From positions 434,001-498,000 of the forward strand of contig JAUZTG010000048.1 in the NCBI GenBank assembly GCA_030734395.1: DNA of 64,000 nt. Direction: 5' to 3'. The position numbers and the translations under genes were made by a program. Shown one piece after another: positions 54,088 to 64,000 of this stretch (position 1 is its first letter; every line of letters begins with the position of its first letter). The DNA comes from Sarocladium kiliense (taxonomy: Eukaryota > Ascomycota > Sordariomycetes > Hypocreales > Sarocladiaceae). Below the pieces are notes generated by a model. It was not told the origin of the DNA, did no database searches, and saw only the letters and a program-made list of their open reading frames with translations.

Positions 54088-54343
54088 ATCCTGCGGATAT
54101 CTGGACAGAAGACATATATTCATAATTTTTGGGCGAGGGTTGAACATTGATTTGGCTCAACAAGCCGTTGACGTTGGCCGAGGGTGGGTGAAGAGGAACC
54201 TCGTCGTTCACGACGATGCCCCTGGGTTTCAAGACATTTGTTGACTTTTTCCAACGAAACATATAAACTTTCTGAAATACTTGCAGCTAACTCGTCTACA
54301 TGTATCATCTTTCATATGTAGCCGTATTACTGTACCAGAACTG
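54088..54343. other. short gap before Zn2Cys6 gene 3' end
   Basis: About 255 bp. Nothing seen apart from the probable 3' UTRs of the flanking frames. Confidence 0.4.
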
Positions 54344-56223
54344 CTAGGTGACATGCCACATCTGTGCTATCTTGCTGTACGCACCACCCAGTCGCCACCT
54401 CGCGTGAACTATGTTCAGGAACATCTCAATATCAGCTCCCGCAGTGCGATACAGCTCATAGCCGTTTTCTCCATACAACCAGTTAAACGTGGCGGCGCCT
54501 GCATAGCTGGCGTCGAGCATGAATGGACTGAGTCCACTTAAGGCATATAGATGAGCATTATCTTCCTGGGCATGCTGTATCATAGGTACAATGGCCATTA
54601 CCATAGAATGGAGCTGTCGACTCGCTAGTTCGATCGCGACCATTGACTTTGTTTGCAGCCTAAGCTCTTCTTCAGTTTTTGTACCAGGGTCGTACGCGAG
54701 TCCAGGCTCGGGTCTGATCTTCTCCGGGCAAAGAAGGCGATCAACAGCAAGGAACAGCGCGGAGCGGATCAAAGACCTAGGTGCTAGCAAGGGAGAACCA
54801 TCTCCTGGCCTCCAGCCATGGTCTTCGCTGTCTAGGACCTGAGAGAAGTCCTCTAATTCGTTGACAAGGTTTTGTATTTCCGTTGTGCGAGGAGAAGCAG
54901 TCCTTGAGCGTGCGATATCGAGAGCTCGTTCGACGTAGATTGAAGCCTGGCATAACCGTGCGAAGCCTAATTGAGGTATCCGATACGGTGAGCTCGCAGC
55001 GTAGCCAACAGCCTTGCTCACTTCACCACGATCCTGTCTCCAGGTTTAGGGCACAGCGATGATACATAGGCTGGGATAACTTACCCAGTGTTCGTCGTTG
55101 ACTGGTAGCTTATTATCGGCCGGTGGTTCGGGCAGGATGCAACGTCGCTTGCTGCCCATTGCTACAAGCTTATCTAATATGTAGACACTCCACCAAACTC
55201 GGTTCCTTTCTTCTGCCTCTGTCCAGGTAGTCTGGAGAAGCACATCGAGTTTCAGCAATACGCTGATGCAGGAGGAGCGGGAGAGTAAACGTACAACTTG
55301 GCCTAATAAACTAGACTCTGCAGGACCCAGTCCCAGTGCATCGGAGTATCGCACACACGCTCCGATCGTCATCCAGGCAGCTGGATAGATTGCATGGCCG
55401 TACTCATAGACAGCTATGAGAACCATAGCTTGGAGCATAAGCAGTGAGATGGTACCGTCAGCTTGCAGGCGCTCTGAAAAGCTTTTAGCTTCTTGGTATA
55501 GTACGATGTCGATTTTCTCATCGGGTGTAGTGGTAACGAGCTTCATGGCTAAGAACAATATGGCAAGGTCAGGGCCAGTATTGCGAAGAGGGATTCCCAA
55601 GTCCAGCCTCTTCTGGGATACCATCGGCAGCCATTTATGGATTGTAGTAAAGTAGCAACGGGAGACATCGACAATAGTGTTCTGCTGACTGAGAACCTCT
55701 AACACAGACTACACATATCATCAGCACGATTACAGTATTGTAGTGATACGGGCCCGACTGTTCATGATATCTGTTGGACGAGCAAAGAAGTCCGAGGGAA
55801 ACCGACCGTCGGTATGGTGCTGTTTGGAGTAGGAGGCTTAGAATGAGACCAAGCATAACAGTCAATGTCAAGAAAGAAGGACGCAGGGAAGCAAGTCTCA
55901 GCTGTCCTACTTTGGTCCACTCTAGTTGAGCTCGCGGAGGCTACGCTGGCTGACGACGGTAATGCCGAAGGGATGGCTGAGCTCCGACTCGCAGGAGACT
56001 CATGCCTCGAGGAAGGATTGAGAGTAGAGGATTGGCTTTCGAGTGCTGCCAAGCGTGCCTGCACAGCGGCCCATTCCTCAGCAGTCGGTTGAGAGGGACT
56101 CTCAGCCCCATATACACAGGCTCGCTCCGTGCGGCGGCATAGGGCGCAACTGGGTAGGCTCTTATCGCAACGTCGTTTGTGTTTCTTGCAGGGCAGGCAG
56201 GCCTGCATGCTTCGGGACGCCAT
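54344..56223 (-). CDS. Zn2Cys6 transcription factor with fungal-specific domain
   Basis: Three exons give about 574 aa. Exon 1 runs 56223 to about 55803, exon 2 about 55698 to 55085, and exon 3 55033-54344. The binuclear zinc cluster is at residues 9-36 (CLPCKKHKRRC, then CALC, then C), with CX2CX6CX6CX2CX6C spacing, followed by a short coiled linker (EEWAAVQARLAALES). The middle-homology region is clear: YFTTIHKWLPMVSQKRL, LLMLQAMVLIAVYEYGHAIYPAAWMTIGACVRYSDALGLG and EERNRVWWSVYILDK. The second intron (GTAAGT..ACAG, 51 bp) is secure. The first is not: a stop follows exon 1, and the only usable donors are GTTTCC or GTCGGT. I chose the first because it restores EVLSQQNTIV. It is divergent from an SDR gene across 670 bp. 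Confidence 0.85.
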
Positions 56224-56894
56224 AGCTGTGATTCTGTCAAATCTGCCGAATGCCGAATCTGAATATCGGTCTTTGGAAATCGGTGACAATCGATGATTAC
56301 GACGAGCACGCCAATCCCGCCACCGAATCGAGATGATCCCTTATCCGGTTTCTGCGGGGTCTCAGCCGCCGAGGGCCACAACGCTACATCTCGGTGCGAT
56401 ATCTTTCAAGTTCCAGACCTGAGTGAGGGCGAGCAAACTTTGTGTTGCGTGGTCCAGCTCCTCCGCATTCCGCAAGGTCAAAGCCTGGCCCCACAATTCC
56501 CGCATCCCTGGCGGATCGACTGCGCATCATATACTTTAGGATGCGGAAAATGCGGCCGCATTCCCAATCCTCCCGCTGCAACATACCCAACCTTAAATGT
56601 GCAAGTTGCTACTAAGGCAGTGAAGCAGTGAAGCAGTAAGTGAGGGCTGCCTACCAACGAACCTAGTTGCACGCAGCTTTTTCAATTAGCCAATATGCGG
56701 CCGCAACAGAAGACCCGGCTGAAAGCAGCACACAGTCAAGGTGACATTGAGTTTCAGGATCGGGGAATGGTACGAAGTAAGGCAAAACCTACATAAAGCT
56801 TGCCTTGTACTCTGCCTAGAACATCTTATTGAGGCTGTTGTCATACATCTCATATCTCCATTCTTACGCCCCTGCTTCAATCTTTGCCGCCATC
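56224..56894. promoter_or_regulatory. shared divergent promoter, TF / SDR, with CGG-site cluster
   Basis: 671 bp between two divergent ATGs. It contains seven copies of TGCGG/CCGCA between 56463 and 56705. Among these are two identical 10-bp palindromes TGCGGCCGCA at 56551-56560 and 56696-56705. CGG triplets in inverted pairs are the usual recognition half-sites of Zn2Cys6 proteins, and one is encoded right beside this region. Binding is inferred, not shown. Confidence 0.6.
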
Positions 56895-58088
56895 ATGAGT
56901 ATGAACTTCAGTATGCGATGCAGCACCGTCCTGCCAAGCAAGGCGACGCTGACCGAGAAGAACTTGCCCGACCAAGCTGGCAAGGTACGTCGATTTCTGA
57001 CAATAGGTATCTTTATTGCCTACTTGCTCTGACGAATGCGCGTGTTGGATAGGTATTCCTCGTTACAGGCGCCTCGGGTGGGCTCGGCAAGCTCCTTACC
57101 GACATCCTATATCAGCGCAACGGCAAGGTCTATCTTGCCGCACGATCCGGGTCGAAAACACAGGAGGTCATTCGCGAAATTAAAGAGGCACATCCAGAGT
57201 CGAAGGGGGAATTAATCTTTCTTCCTCTGCAACTTGATGACCTCACCACGATCAAACAATCAGCCGAGGAGTTCTTGGCCAAGGAGAGCCGACTGCACGT
57301 ACTATGGAACAACGCGGGTGTCATGGTTCCACCTGATGGATCTAAAACAAAGCAGGGCTATGAGCTCCAGTACGGTGTGAACAACATCGCACACTTTTTG
57401 CTCACCCTCTTCCTTCGGCCAGCACTCGAAGCTGCAGCCGCCTCCTCGCCCAGAAACTCCGTCCGTGTAATCTGGGTCTCGTCCAGCGCCGCCGATGCTG
57501 CTCCAAATCCCGCAATCGATCTGACGAACATGGATTACCACCGGGAGGAAGGAGCATGGATGAAGTATTCTCGCAGTAAAGCCGCGAGCGTGATCCACTC
57601 CTCAGAGTTTGCTCGGCGAAACAAGGACAAGGGAATCATCAGTATTGTAAGTCATGTCCATTACTTAGTCTGTTGGGTGCATTTCTCACTCTACTAGGCA
57701 CTGAACCCTGGCAACTTCGTCACGAACCTTCAACAGAACATGTCGAAGATGGAACTCACTATGTTTGTATGTGGACACGCACAGATCTTTGCTTGATATG
57801 CGCATGTTGACACGATCGCGCAGAAACTCATGGCATCAGAGCCTATCAACGGGGCCTACACCGAGCTTTTTGCTGGTCTGAGCAATGATATCACCGAGGA
57901 GAACAATGGTGGATGGGGTAAGATCCCCTCCTTGCAAGCATTCTCTTATGAAGCAAGCTTCAGTACTAACCCGATGACTAGTCTCACCCTTTGGAAAGAT
58001 TGAGAAGATCCGAAAAGATTTGGCTGAACCCGAGATCGGGGCGAAGTTCTGGGACTGGAGTATGGAGCAAGTGAAAGAGTATCTGTGA
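56895..58088 (+). CDS. short-chain dehydrogenase/reductase
   Basis: Five exons (56895-56984, 57053-57646, 57698-57766, 57824-57917, 57982-58088) give 317 aa; introns are 51-68 bp. The start MSMNFSMRCSTVLPSK and TEKNLPDQAGK match the fungal retinol-dehydrogenase/WWOX-like SDR group. Motifs: cofactor loop VTGASGGLGK (about 34-43), LHVLWNNAGVM (NNAG), VIWVSSSAAD (catalytic Ser) and YSRSKAA (YxxxK). ALNPGNFVTNL is the PG motif after the active site. An Arg in AARSG after beta-2 favours NADPH. The substrate is unknown. The gene is divergent from a Zn2Cys6 regulator, a pairing often seen where the factor controls its neighbour. Confidence 0.9.
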
Positions 58089-59289
58089 GCGCTACGTCGA
58101 GGGCTTGCACTGCTCCATTCAAGATTCGTGTTGAAATATCGTCATCATAAGAGGGACAACGCAGCATCGTTTCATACTTCTATACTACAGTGTATTAGTT
58201 AATTAACCAGTCCTTTCGTCTTCATTTAGTACGACATGTGACTCGCTCGTGATCCGAAGCCCGGTACGATAACGAATTCTTCACAAAGTACTACGTGTTG
58301 AGGATCAAGGGCGAAAGGTGTCACGGCAGTCACCTTAGCCAGTCTGTACTGTTCGCCTTGTGCTCTGACGAGGAATCACAGCAGCCAGGATAGAGAAGCA
58401 AACGAATATTCGCTTGATCAAGTTACAGAAGTTCAAAGGCAAGCGAGGCTACAGTGTGCTCATCAAATTATCTGCCAGTTCGACTAGCAAAGGGCTCTTT
58501 CCGTAAACGTACAGCTGACTTCCCTTTGCCTCACCTCCGCACAACGCATGTACCTACCACGGCTGGTGTGATTGGCTGCCATTGGATTGTCCAGGTCATT
58601 CACTCGCACACCGCCATCACACAAACCAACACAGTCAATGCTCAATCGGCACACACGGTCGGCGTTGCCAGTTGTCTGCTACCCTCCTGCATTCGCACAG
58701 TCTCCTACAAGCTTCAATCATCATCGCCCCGCCCCCCAACCATTCCAGCATCATCCCAGCGGCCCTCGCCATCTCGCAGCACCCACCTTAGCTGTCGTGC
58801 AGTCACAGAAGGCTCTTTCATTGGCGCCATCCCAAGGACCCTTTCTTTCGTCATCCCATAGCCACCCGCCGGTGCCCTGGCGACCAATTGACTTGGAGCG
58901 GCTGCCAGCTTAGCAGCGAGGGGTCCCTCTTTGCCCCGCCAGCGATTCACCTGTGCCCCGCCATTGAGCTCTGCCCGTCTTGCATCAGTCAAGGTACCAT
59001 CGCTAAGTACCTTTACCCAAGGTTTGGGTGCAATTGCCGGCTTGTGAATCACTCGAGGTACTTGAACCCTTGTACCTCAGTACCTTGATCCCACAATGAC
59101 ATGACACCTCACCATTGTACCTCGACAAGCTTCGTCTTGCGCCGTCGCCGCCCTGGCCACGGACCATAAAAGGTCGCAGCTCCCCCCAGTCGACTTAGTC
59201 TTTCTTCCCTGGTCCCCTCCAGCTTCCAACTGATTCTCATTCAAAAATTCCATTTTCTCCAACGTCCAATTCATCAAACTACTAGCATC
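58089..59289. other. intergenic region and FKBP12 promoter
   Basis: About 1.2 kb. Two ATTGG (inverted CCAAT) boxes lie at 58571-58575 and 58581-58585. The right part carries six copies of the hexamer GTACCT/AGGTAC between 58992 and 59122. Open frames of up to 135 codons here are Pro/Ser/His-rich and show no domain; not called. Confidence 0.55.
58992..59122. promoter_or_regulatory. six-copy GTACCT element cluster
   Basis: The hexamer occurs at 58992, 59056 (as AGGTAC) and at 59007, 59072, 59080, 59117 (as GTACCT), 168-298 bp before the FKBP12 ATG. Both orientations occur and spacing is irregular, which suits a transcription-factor site rather than a slippage repeat. No factor is assigned. Confidence 0.55.
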
Positions 59290-59961
59290 ATGGGTGTCAC
59301 CAAGACCGTCATTCAGGAGGGCAATGGCCCATCCCCTCAGCCTGGCCAGAAGATCGGCATGCTGTACGAGGGATTCCTCAAGGACCCCTCGCAGCCCGGC
59401 AACAAGGGCAAGAAGTACGCCAAGACCTGTCGCCTGGAGCATTCACCTCAGCAGATCTACTAACAATGAGCCATAGGTTCGACGGCACTGACCTTCCTGG
59501 TCGCGGCCTCTTCGAGGTGACCATTGGCGTCGGCCAAGTCATCAAGGGTACGCTTCCAATCGACATACTCGGACGAAACATGGTCTGGATTTACTGACAC
59601 ATGGGCAGGCTGGGATGAGGGTGTTCCTCAGATGAAGCTCGGCGAGAAGGCTCTTCTCGACATCACCAGGTATGTCGCACCATCTGATCCACTGCAAGTA
59701 ACCATGTACTGACGACAGCTTGTAGCGACTACGCCTACGGCGACCGGTAAGCCTCCCCGCACATCTATTTAACTCGACTTCTTCTTCATGATATCGGAAA
59801 CTAAGCGTAATTGGATCAATTCTAACAACCTTGTAGCGGTTACCCTCCAATCATCCCGGCCAAGTCCGACCTTCTTTTGTAAGTTGCCTACTGTTGATCC
59901 CCGAAAGTTAAGCTTCTGCTAACGCACCCGCAGTGAGGTCGAGCTCAAGAAGATTGGTTAA
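59290..59961 (+). CDS. FPR1: FKBP12-type peptidyl-prolyl cis-trans isomerase
   Basis: Six exons (59290-59414, 59477-59547, 59609-59669, 59726-59746, 59837-59878, 59934-59961) give 115 aa, the normal size for FKBP12. The fourth exon is only 21 nt. All introns (55-90 bp) close in phase and rebuild the fold: VIQEGNGPSPQPGQKI, KFDGTDLPGRGLFE, then TIGVGQVIKGWDEGVPQM (the drug-binding floor Trp), DYAYGDRGYPPIIP and DLLFEVELKKIG. The protein isomerises Xaa-Pro bonds and is the receptor through which FK506 and rapamycin act in fungi, in cytosol and nucleus. The loop residue usually His before the PPIIP-like turn is Tyr here. Other pocket aromatics (Tyr, Phe, Trp) are kept. Confidence 0.93.
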
Positions 59962-61050
59962 GCGTAGAAGGTGAATGCTATGGGAAGATATCACTTGCGA
60001 TGAAACTAGATGTCACGACGGAATACTTCCAAGCATTTCAATTGAAGAACGTAAAATCTCCGGTCCCCATTGCTAGCTGGTACCCATTGAGCCCAAGGCA
60101 TTATTTGCACGATGCTATGTGAATTCTGCGTGTAGGGTAGGATGGGGACATGTGAAGTTGCCATTACCTACACTCAGCCCAGCTACTCGGCCATGAAATC
60201 AGCTTCACTCAGACCAGTACGCACTCGGGGCGACACAAGGCGCGACAAATCGTTCCTGGCTTCGACGTCGGCGCAACTGTGTTGTCATTTGTCCCGTCTC
60301 GTCCCAAGCTCCGTTCCTCCAGCCACACGGCCCCAGTCACGCTCGAGCACAAGCAGGCCAGTAGGTCACACATTGGCCACTGGCATGACACTCCTTTCTG
60401 CTTCGATAACAATTACGGACGACATCCACGCAGTAAACCATCTAACTGAGGTAGCGAATTTGCAATGGACCACTGTGGTACTTTAGGTGAGTCTGTTTGG
60501 GGTGTGACCTGCCACGGACACCCGCCTCTAAGCTGCCACAACGGTGGAACACTCTAGAAGGCCACTGTTGAGCGACCGTTTGCAGACCGTTTGCTCCCAC
60601 CGTTTGTTATCCAGCGTCGTTGCCCCTCACTCCCAGACCGACCCCGCCGCCTTCACAGTCACAGGCAGGTGGGGCAGAGTTGCTCGCTCAGCCTCGATGC
60701 CTGCTCGCCCTCCATTACCTCATCCACCGAGAAGCTGGCTGGTACTTCGTTCTGTCATCCCTCGCGTCTGCAAACGCCTGACTCTTTCCTCACATCAACA
60801 TCCACGGGCACTGACAACTCACGTCGTCGTTCATCTCCCAGGCCCAAACACTTCGCTGTTACGTTTATCTTTCCATCTTGTGAATCAGCACTTGAGTTGG
60901 AGCTGTGCTCTGTTCGGTCGCTGGTTTTACGTCCCGGACCTGCGTTGATCTCCAAACGCTTCCACAATTCCGCTGCCGTCCACTTCAGAGACGCTGGGGA
61001 AGCGCAAACTCTCCAACGGGAGTACTGAGGTATCTATTCCCAAGCGCATC
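59962..61050. other. intergenic region, promoter/leader of E1 gene
   Basis: About 1.09 kb. Three copies of ACCGTTTG occur within 32 bp (60575, 60586, 60599). Overlapping open frames in 60540-61030 have no domain and probably belong to the 5' leader of the E1 gene. Confidence 0.5.
60575..60606 (+). promoter_or_regulatory. triple ACCGTTTG repeat
   Basis: Three identical octamers in the same orientation, starts 11 and 13 bp apart, about 450 bp before the E1 start codon. Factor unknown. Confidence 0.45.
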
Positions 61051-64000
61051 ATGGCCGTAAGTTACCAACCCTGGTCGTTCGTTGCCGACCACATGGGAAT
61101 CACAACCTGTCCCTGCGAGACCTTGGGAGACCTTGGAGAGCAAGAATTCTAACACCTTGTGGCCTTTTTAGGACCCTAAGCTTCCTGAGGTCGACATGGC
61201 GACCCGCATGCAAGTCGATGACTCTGTCGTCGGGACTACCGAGATCGACGAGTCACTCTATAGCCGACAGCTCTACGTGCTTGGTCACGAGGCCATGAAG
61301 CGGATGGGCGCTTCTAACGTCCTTATCGTTGGTCTCAAGGGTCTTGGAGTTGAGATTGCAAAGAACATCGCCTTAGCTGGCGTCAAGAGCCTCACCCTCT
61401 ACGACCCGGCCCCGGTTGCGATCGCCGACCTCTCCTCACAATTCTTCCTTACTCCATCCGATGTGGGCAAGCCTCGCGATGAGGTAACTGCGCCACGTGT
61501 CGCAGAGCTTAACGCATACACTCCCGTCAAAGTGCACCAGTCCCCGAGGTAAGCAATCCACGCAAGCTGACAAAGGTGCTTTGTCCATGGCTGACAAATC
61601 TTAGCATTGATGACAACCTTTCACAGTTCGATAAGTACCAGGTGGTCGTGCTTACCAACGTGCCGATCAAGTCGCAAACAGCTATCGGCGACTATTGTCA
61701 CTCGAAGGGTATTCACTTCGTTGCCGTAGATACCTTCGGCCTGTTCGGATCCATCTTCTGCGACTTTGGCGAGAAGTTCACCATTATCGATCCGACCGGC
61801 GAAACACCTACAAGCGGCATCGTTGCCGGCATCGATGAGGAGGGCCTTGTTTCGGCATCAGACGAGACTCGACATGGCCTCGAAGATGGAGACTACGTCA
61901 CCTTCACCGAGCTGGAGGGCATGGAGGCTCTCAATGGCTGCGAACCTCGGAAGATCACCGTCAAAGGCCCCTACACATTCTCCATCGGTGATGTCTCTGG
62001 GATGGGCCAGTACCAGCGTGGCGGCATGTATCAACAAGTCAAGATGCCCAAGACGATGAACTTCAAGAGCTTTACCGCCGCATTGAAGGAACCCGAGTTT
62101 GTCATTTCTGACTTCGCCAAGTTCGACCGCCCTCAGCAGCTCCATGTTGGGTTCCAGGCCCTCCATGCTTTCCAGGTTGCCACTGGCCGCCTTCCTAATC
62201 CGATGGACGAGGCCGATGCCACTGTGGTTCTAGAATCCGCTAAGCAGTTCGCTGCCGGAGAGGGCCTTGAGATTGACATCAATGAGAAGCTTCTAAAGGA
62301 GCTGAGCTACCAAGCCTTGGGTGACCTTAGCCCCATGGCGGCTTTCTTCGGTGGCATCGCCGCACAAGAGGTACTCAAGGGCGTTTCTGGCAAATTCTCG
62401 CCGATCAACCAATGGATGTACTTCGACTCCCTCGAGTCATTGCCAACTTCCACTAAGAGAAGCCCTGAGCTTTGCAAGCCCATTGGCAGCAGGTACGACG
62501 GACAAATCGCGGTCTTCGGTACCGAGTACCAAGAGAAGATTGCCAATATCAAGCAATTCCTTGTCGGCGCCGGCGCCATTGGCTGTGAAATGCTCAAGAA
62601 CTGGGCCATGATGGGTTTGGGTACCGGTCCCAACGGCAGGATCTTTGTGACAGACATGGACTCCATTGAGAAGAGCAACTTGAACCGTCAGTTCCTCTTC
62701 CGGGCAGCCGATGTCGGGCACATGAAGAGCGACTGCGCGGGCAGAGCTGTTCAGAGGATGAACCCTGATCTCGAGGGCCACATTACTAGTTTCAAGGAGC
62801 GAGTGAGTCCGGATACCGAGAACCTGTTCAACGCAGAGTTTTGGGAGGCACTGGATGGTGTCACCAATGCCTTGGACAATGTCGAGGCCAGATCCTACGT
62901 CGACCGACGATGCATCTTCTTCCATAAACCTCTGCTGGAGAGCGGTACTCTCGGAACCAAGGGCAACACCCAAGTGGTGCTACCTCGCCTGACTGAGTCT
63001 TACTCCTCCTCTCAAGACCCACCAGAGAAGGAATTCCCTATGTGCACCATTAGGAGCTTCCCGAACAAGATTGAGCATACTATTGCCTGGGCGAAGGAAT
63101 ACATGTTTGAACGGTGCTTCGTCAAGGCACCACAGACTGTCAATCTGTACCTCACCCAGCCCAACTTCATCGCTGCCACCTTGAAGCAAGGCGGTAACCA
63201 GAAGGAGACACTGGAGACTCTGCGCAACTACCTCACCACAGAGCGTCCCCGGACGTTTGAAGACTGCATTGCTTGGGCAAGAATGCAATTCGAGACCGAG
63301 TTCGTCAACAAGGTCCAGCAGCTGCTGTACAACTTCCCGAAGGACTCGATGACCAACAATGGAACTCCATTCTGGTCAGGACCCAAGCGCGCTCCTGAGC
63401 CCCTCAAGTTTGACCCTAACAACCCAACTCATTTCCAATTCATTGTGGCTGCCGCGAACCTACATGCTTTCAACTACAACATCAAGTCCCCCGGCGACTA
63501 CAAGATGATCTACCTCAAGGAGCTGGACAATGTCATCGTCCCCGACTTCTCTCCTGACGCTAACGTCAAGATCCAAGCTGATGACAAGGACCCAGTACGT
63601 CAACTGCAAGTAATGTGGAAAAGAAGAGAGAATACTGACCCTTGCTTGATAGGACCCGAACGAGGGGGCTGGCGGTGCCTTTGAGGATGAGGGCGAGCTG
63701 GAGAAGATTGCCGCATCCATCCCAGCACCAAACACCCTGGCTGGCTTCCAGCTCACGCCAGTGGAGTTTGAGAAGGATGACGACACAAATCACCACATTG
63801 ACTTCTTGACCGCATGCAGCAACCTCAGGGCGGAGAACTACAAGATCGAGCCAGCAGACAGACACAAGACCAAGTTCATTGCTGGCAAGATTATTCCAGC
63901 CATTGCCACCACAACGGCACTTGTGACGGGTCTGGTGGTTCTGGAGCTCTACAAGGTGATTGACGGCAAGGACGACCTGGAACAATACAAGAACGGGTTC
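61051..64000 (+). CDS. UBA1: ubiquitin-activating enzyme E1 (3' end outside window)
   Basis: Exons 61051-61056, 61172-61548, 61605-63594 and 63653-64000 give the first 907 residues; about 110 C-terminal residues, including the ubiquitin-fold domain, lie beyond the edge. The first coding exon is only ATG-GCC. Domains: the inactive adenylation half (SRQLYVLGHEAMKRM, LIVGLKGLGVEIAKNIALAG), then the active one (FLVGAGAIGCEMLKNWAMMG, DMDSIEKSNLNRQFLFR), then the catalytic Cys at about 608 in PMCTIRSFPN (yeast Cys600). The enzyme forms ubiquitin-adenylate with ATP, then a thioester on this Cys, and passes ubiquitin to E2s in cytosol and nucleus. It is normally a single essential gene. Confidence 0.96.

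Noticed and set aside
42114..58088. secondary-metabolite gene cluster (methyltransferase, monooxygenase, regulator, dehydrogenase)
   Set aside because: Housekeeping genes (SEC1, G-patch, 4E-T-like) separate the candidates, and there is no PKS, NRPS, terpene synthase or prenyltransferase.
60544..61028. open frames of 134-145 codons before the E1 gene
   Set aside because: They overlap in two phases and lie in the presumed E1 leader; no domain.

Overview
The window is nuclear DNA of a filamentous ascomycete (Pezizomycotina), probably a dothideomycete or close relative; the species cannot be told from the sequence. The reasons are short spliceosomal introns (about 48-115 bp, GT..AG, often with a CTAAC-like branch site), Zn2Cys6 and LaeA-like proteins, a pisatin-demethylase-type P450 relic, and a pogo/Fot1-like DNA transposon whose damage looks like repeat-induced point mutation (RIP). 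I rebuilt exon structures by hand from reading phase, splice sites and family conservation.

Layout. 0.1-9.2 kb: a CocE/NonD-type hydrolase (-), a long empty stretch holding a 26-C homopolymer and a C3-tract repeat, a hexose transporter (+) and, convergent with it, a DHA1 drug/polyamine transporter (-). 11.5-19.3 kb: a PQ-loop membrane protein (+), a 5'-truncated P450 relic (+), a secreted Cps1-like M20 peptidase (+), a sulfotransferase-like P-loop protein (-) and an unrecognised secreted protein (+). 21.5-36.5 kb: a Prm10/ThrE-type membrane protein (+), a PIP-kinase-like protein (+), a DUF2828/vWA protein (-), an HPP-family membrane protein (-), an RRM-like protein (+) and a chromodomain/AT-hook protein (-). 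37.2-39.0 kb: a complete pogo-like transposon with 46-bp perfect inverted repeats, a TA duplication and a transposase frame carrying eight stops but no frameshift.

39.7-49.3 kb: a probably membrane- or GPI-anchored CE1-type esterase (+), a LaeA-like methyltransferase (+) convergent with a five-exon FAD monooxygenase (-), a G-patch protein (+) and Sec1 (+). 49.7-58.1 kb: a putative eIF4E-binding 4E-T-like protein (-), a possible small membrane ORF (+), and a Zn2Cys6 regulator (-) divergent from a short-chain dehydrogenase (+). 59.3-64.0 kb: FKBP12 (six exons) and the first 907 codons of the ubiquitin-activating enzyme E1, cut by the window edge.

Most genes are unrelated housekeeping or transport genes, not a pathway. 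The best local functional links are the Zn2Cys6 regulator/SDR divergent pair, whose shared promoter is rich in CGG half-sites including two identical palindromes, and possibly the methyltransferase/FAD monooxygenase pair. There is no PKS, NRPS or terpene synthase, so no secondary-metabolite cluster can be claimed. I found no tRNA, rRNA, CRISPR or viral sequence.
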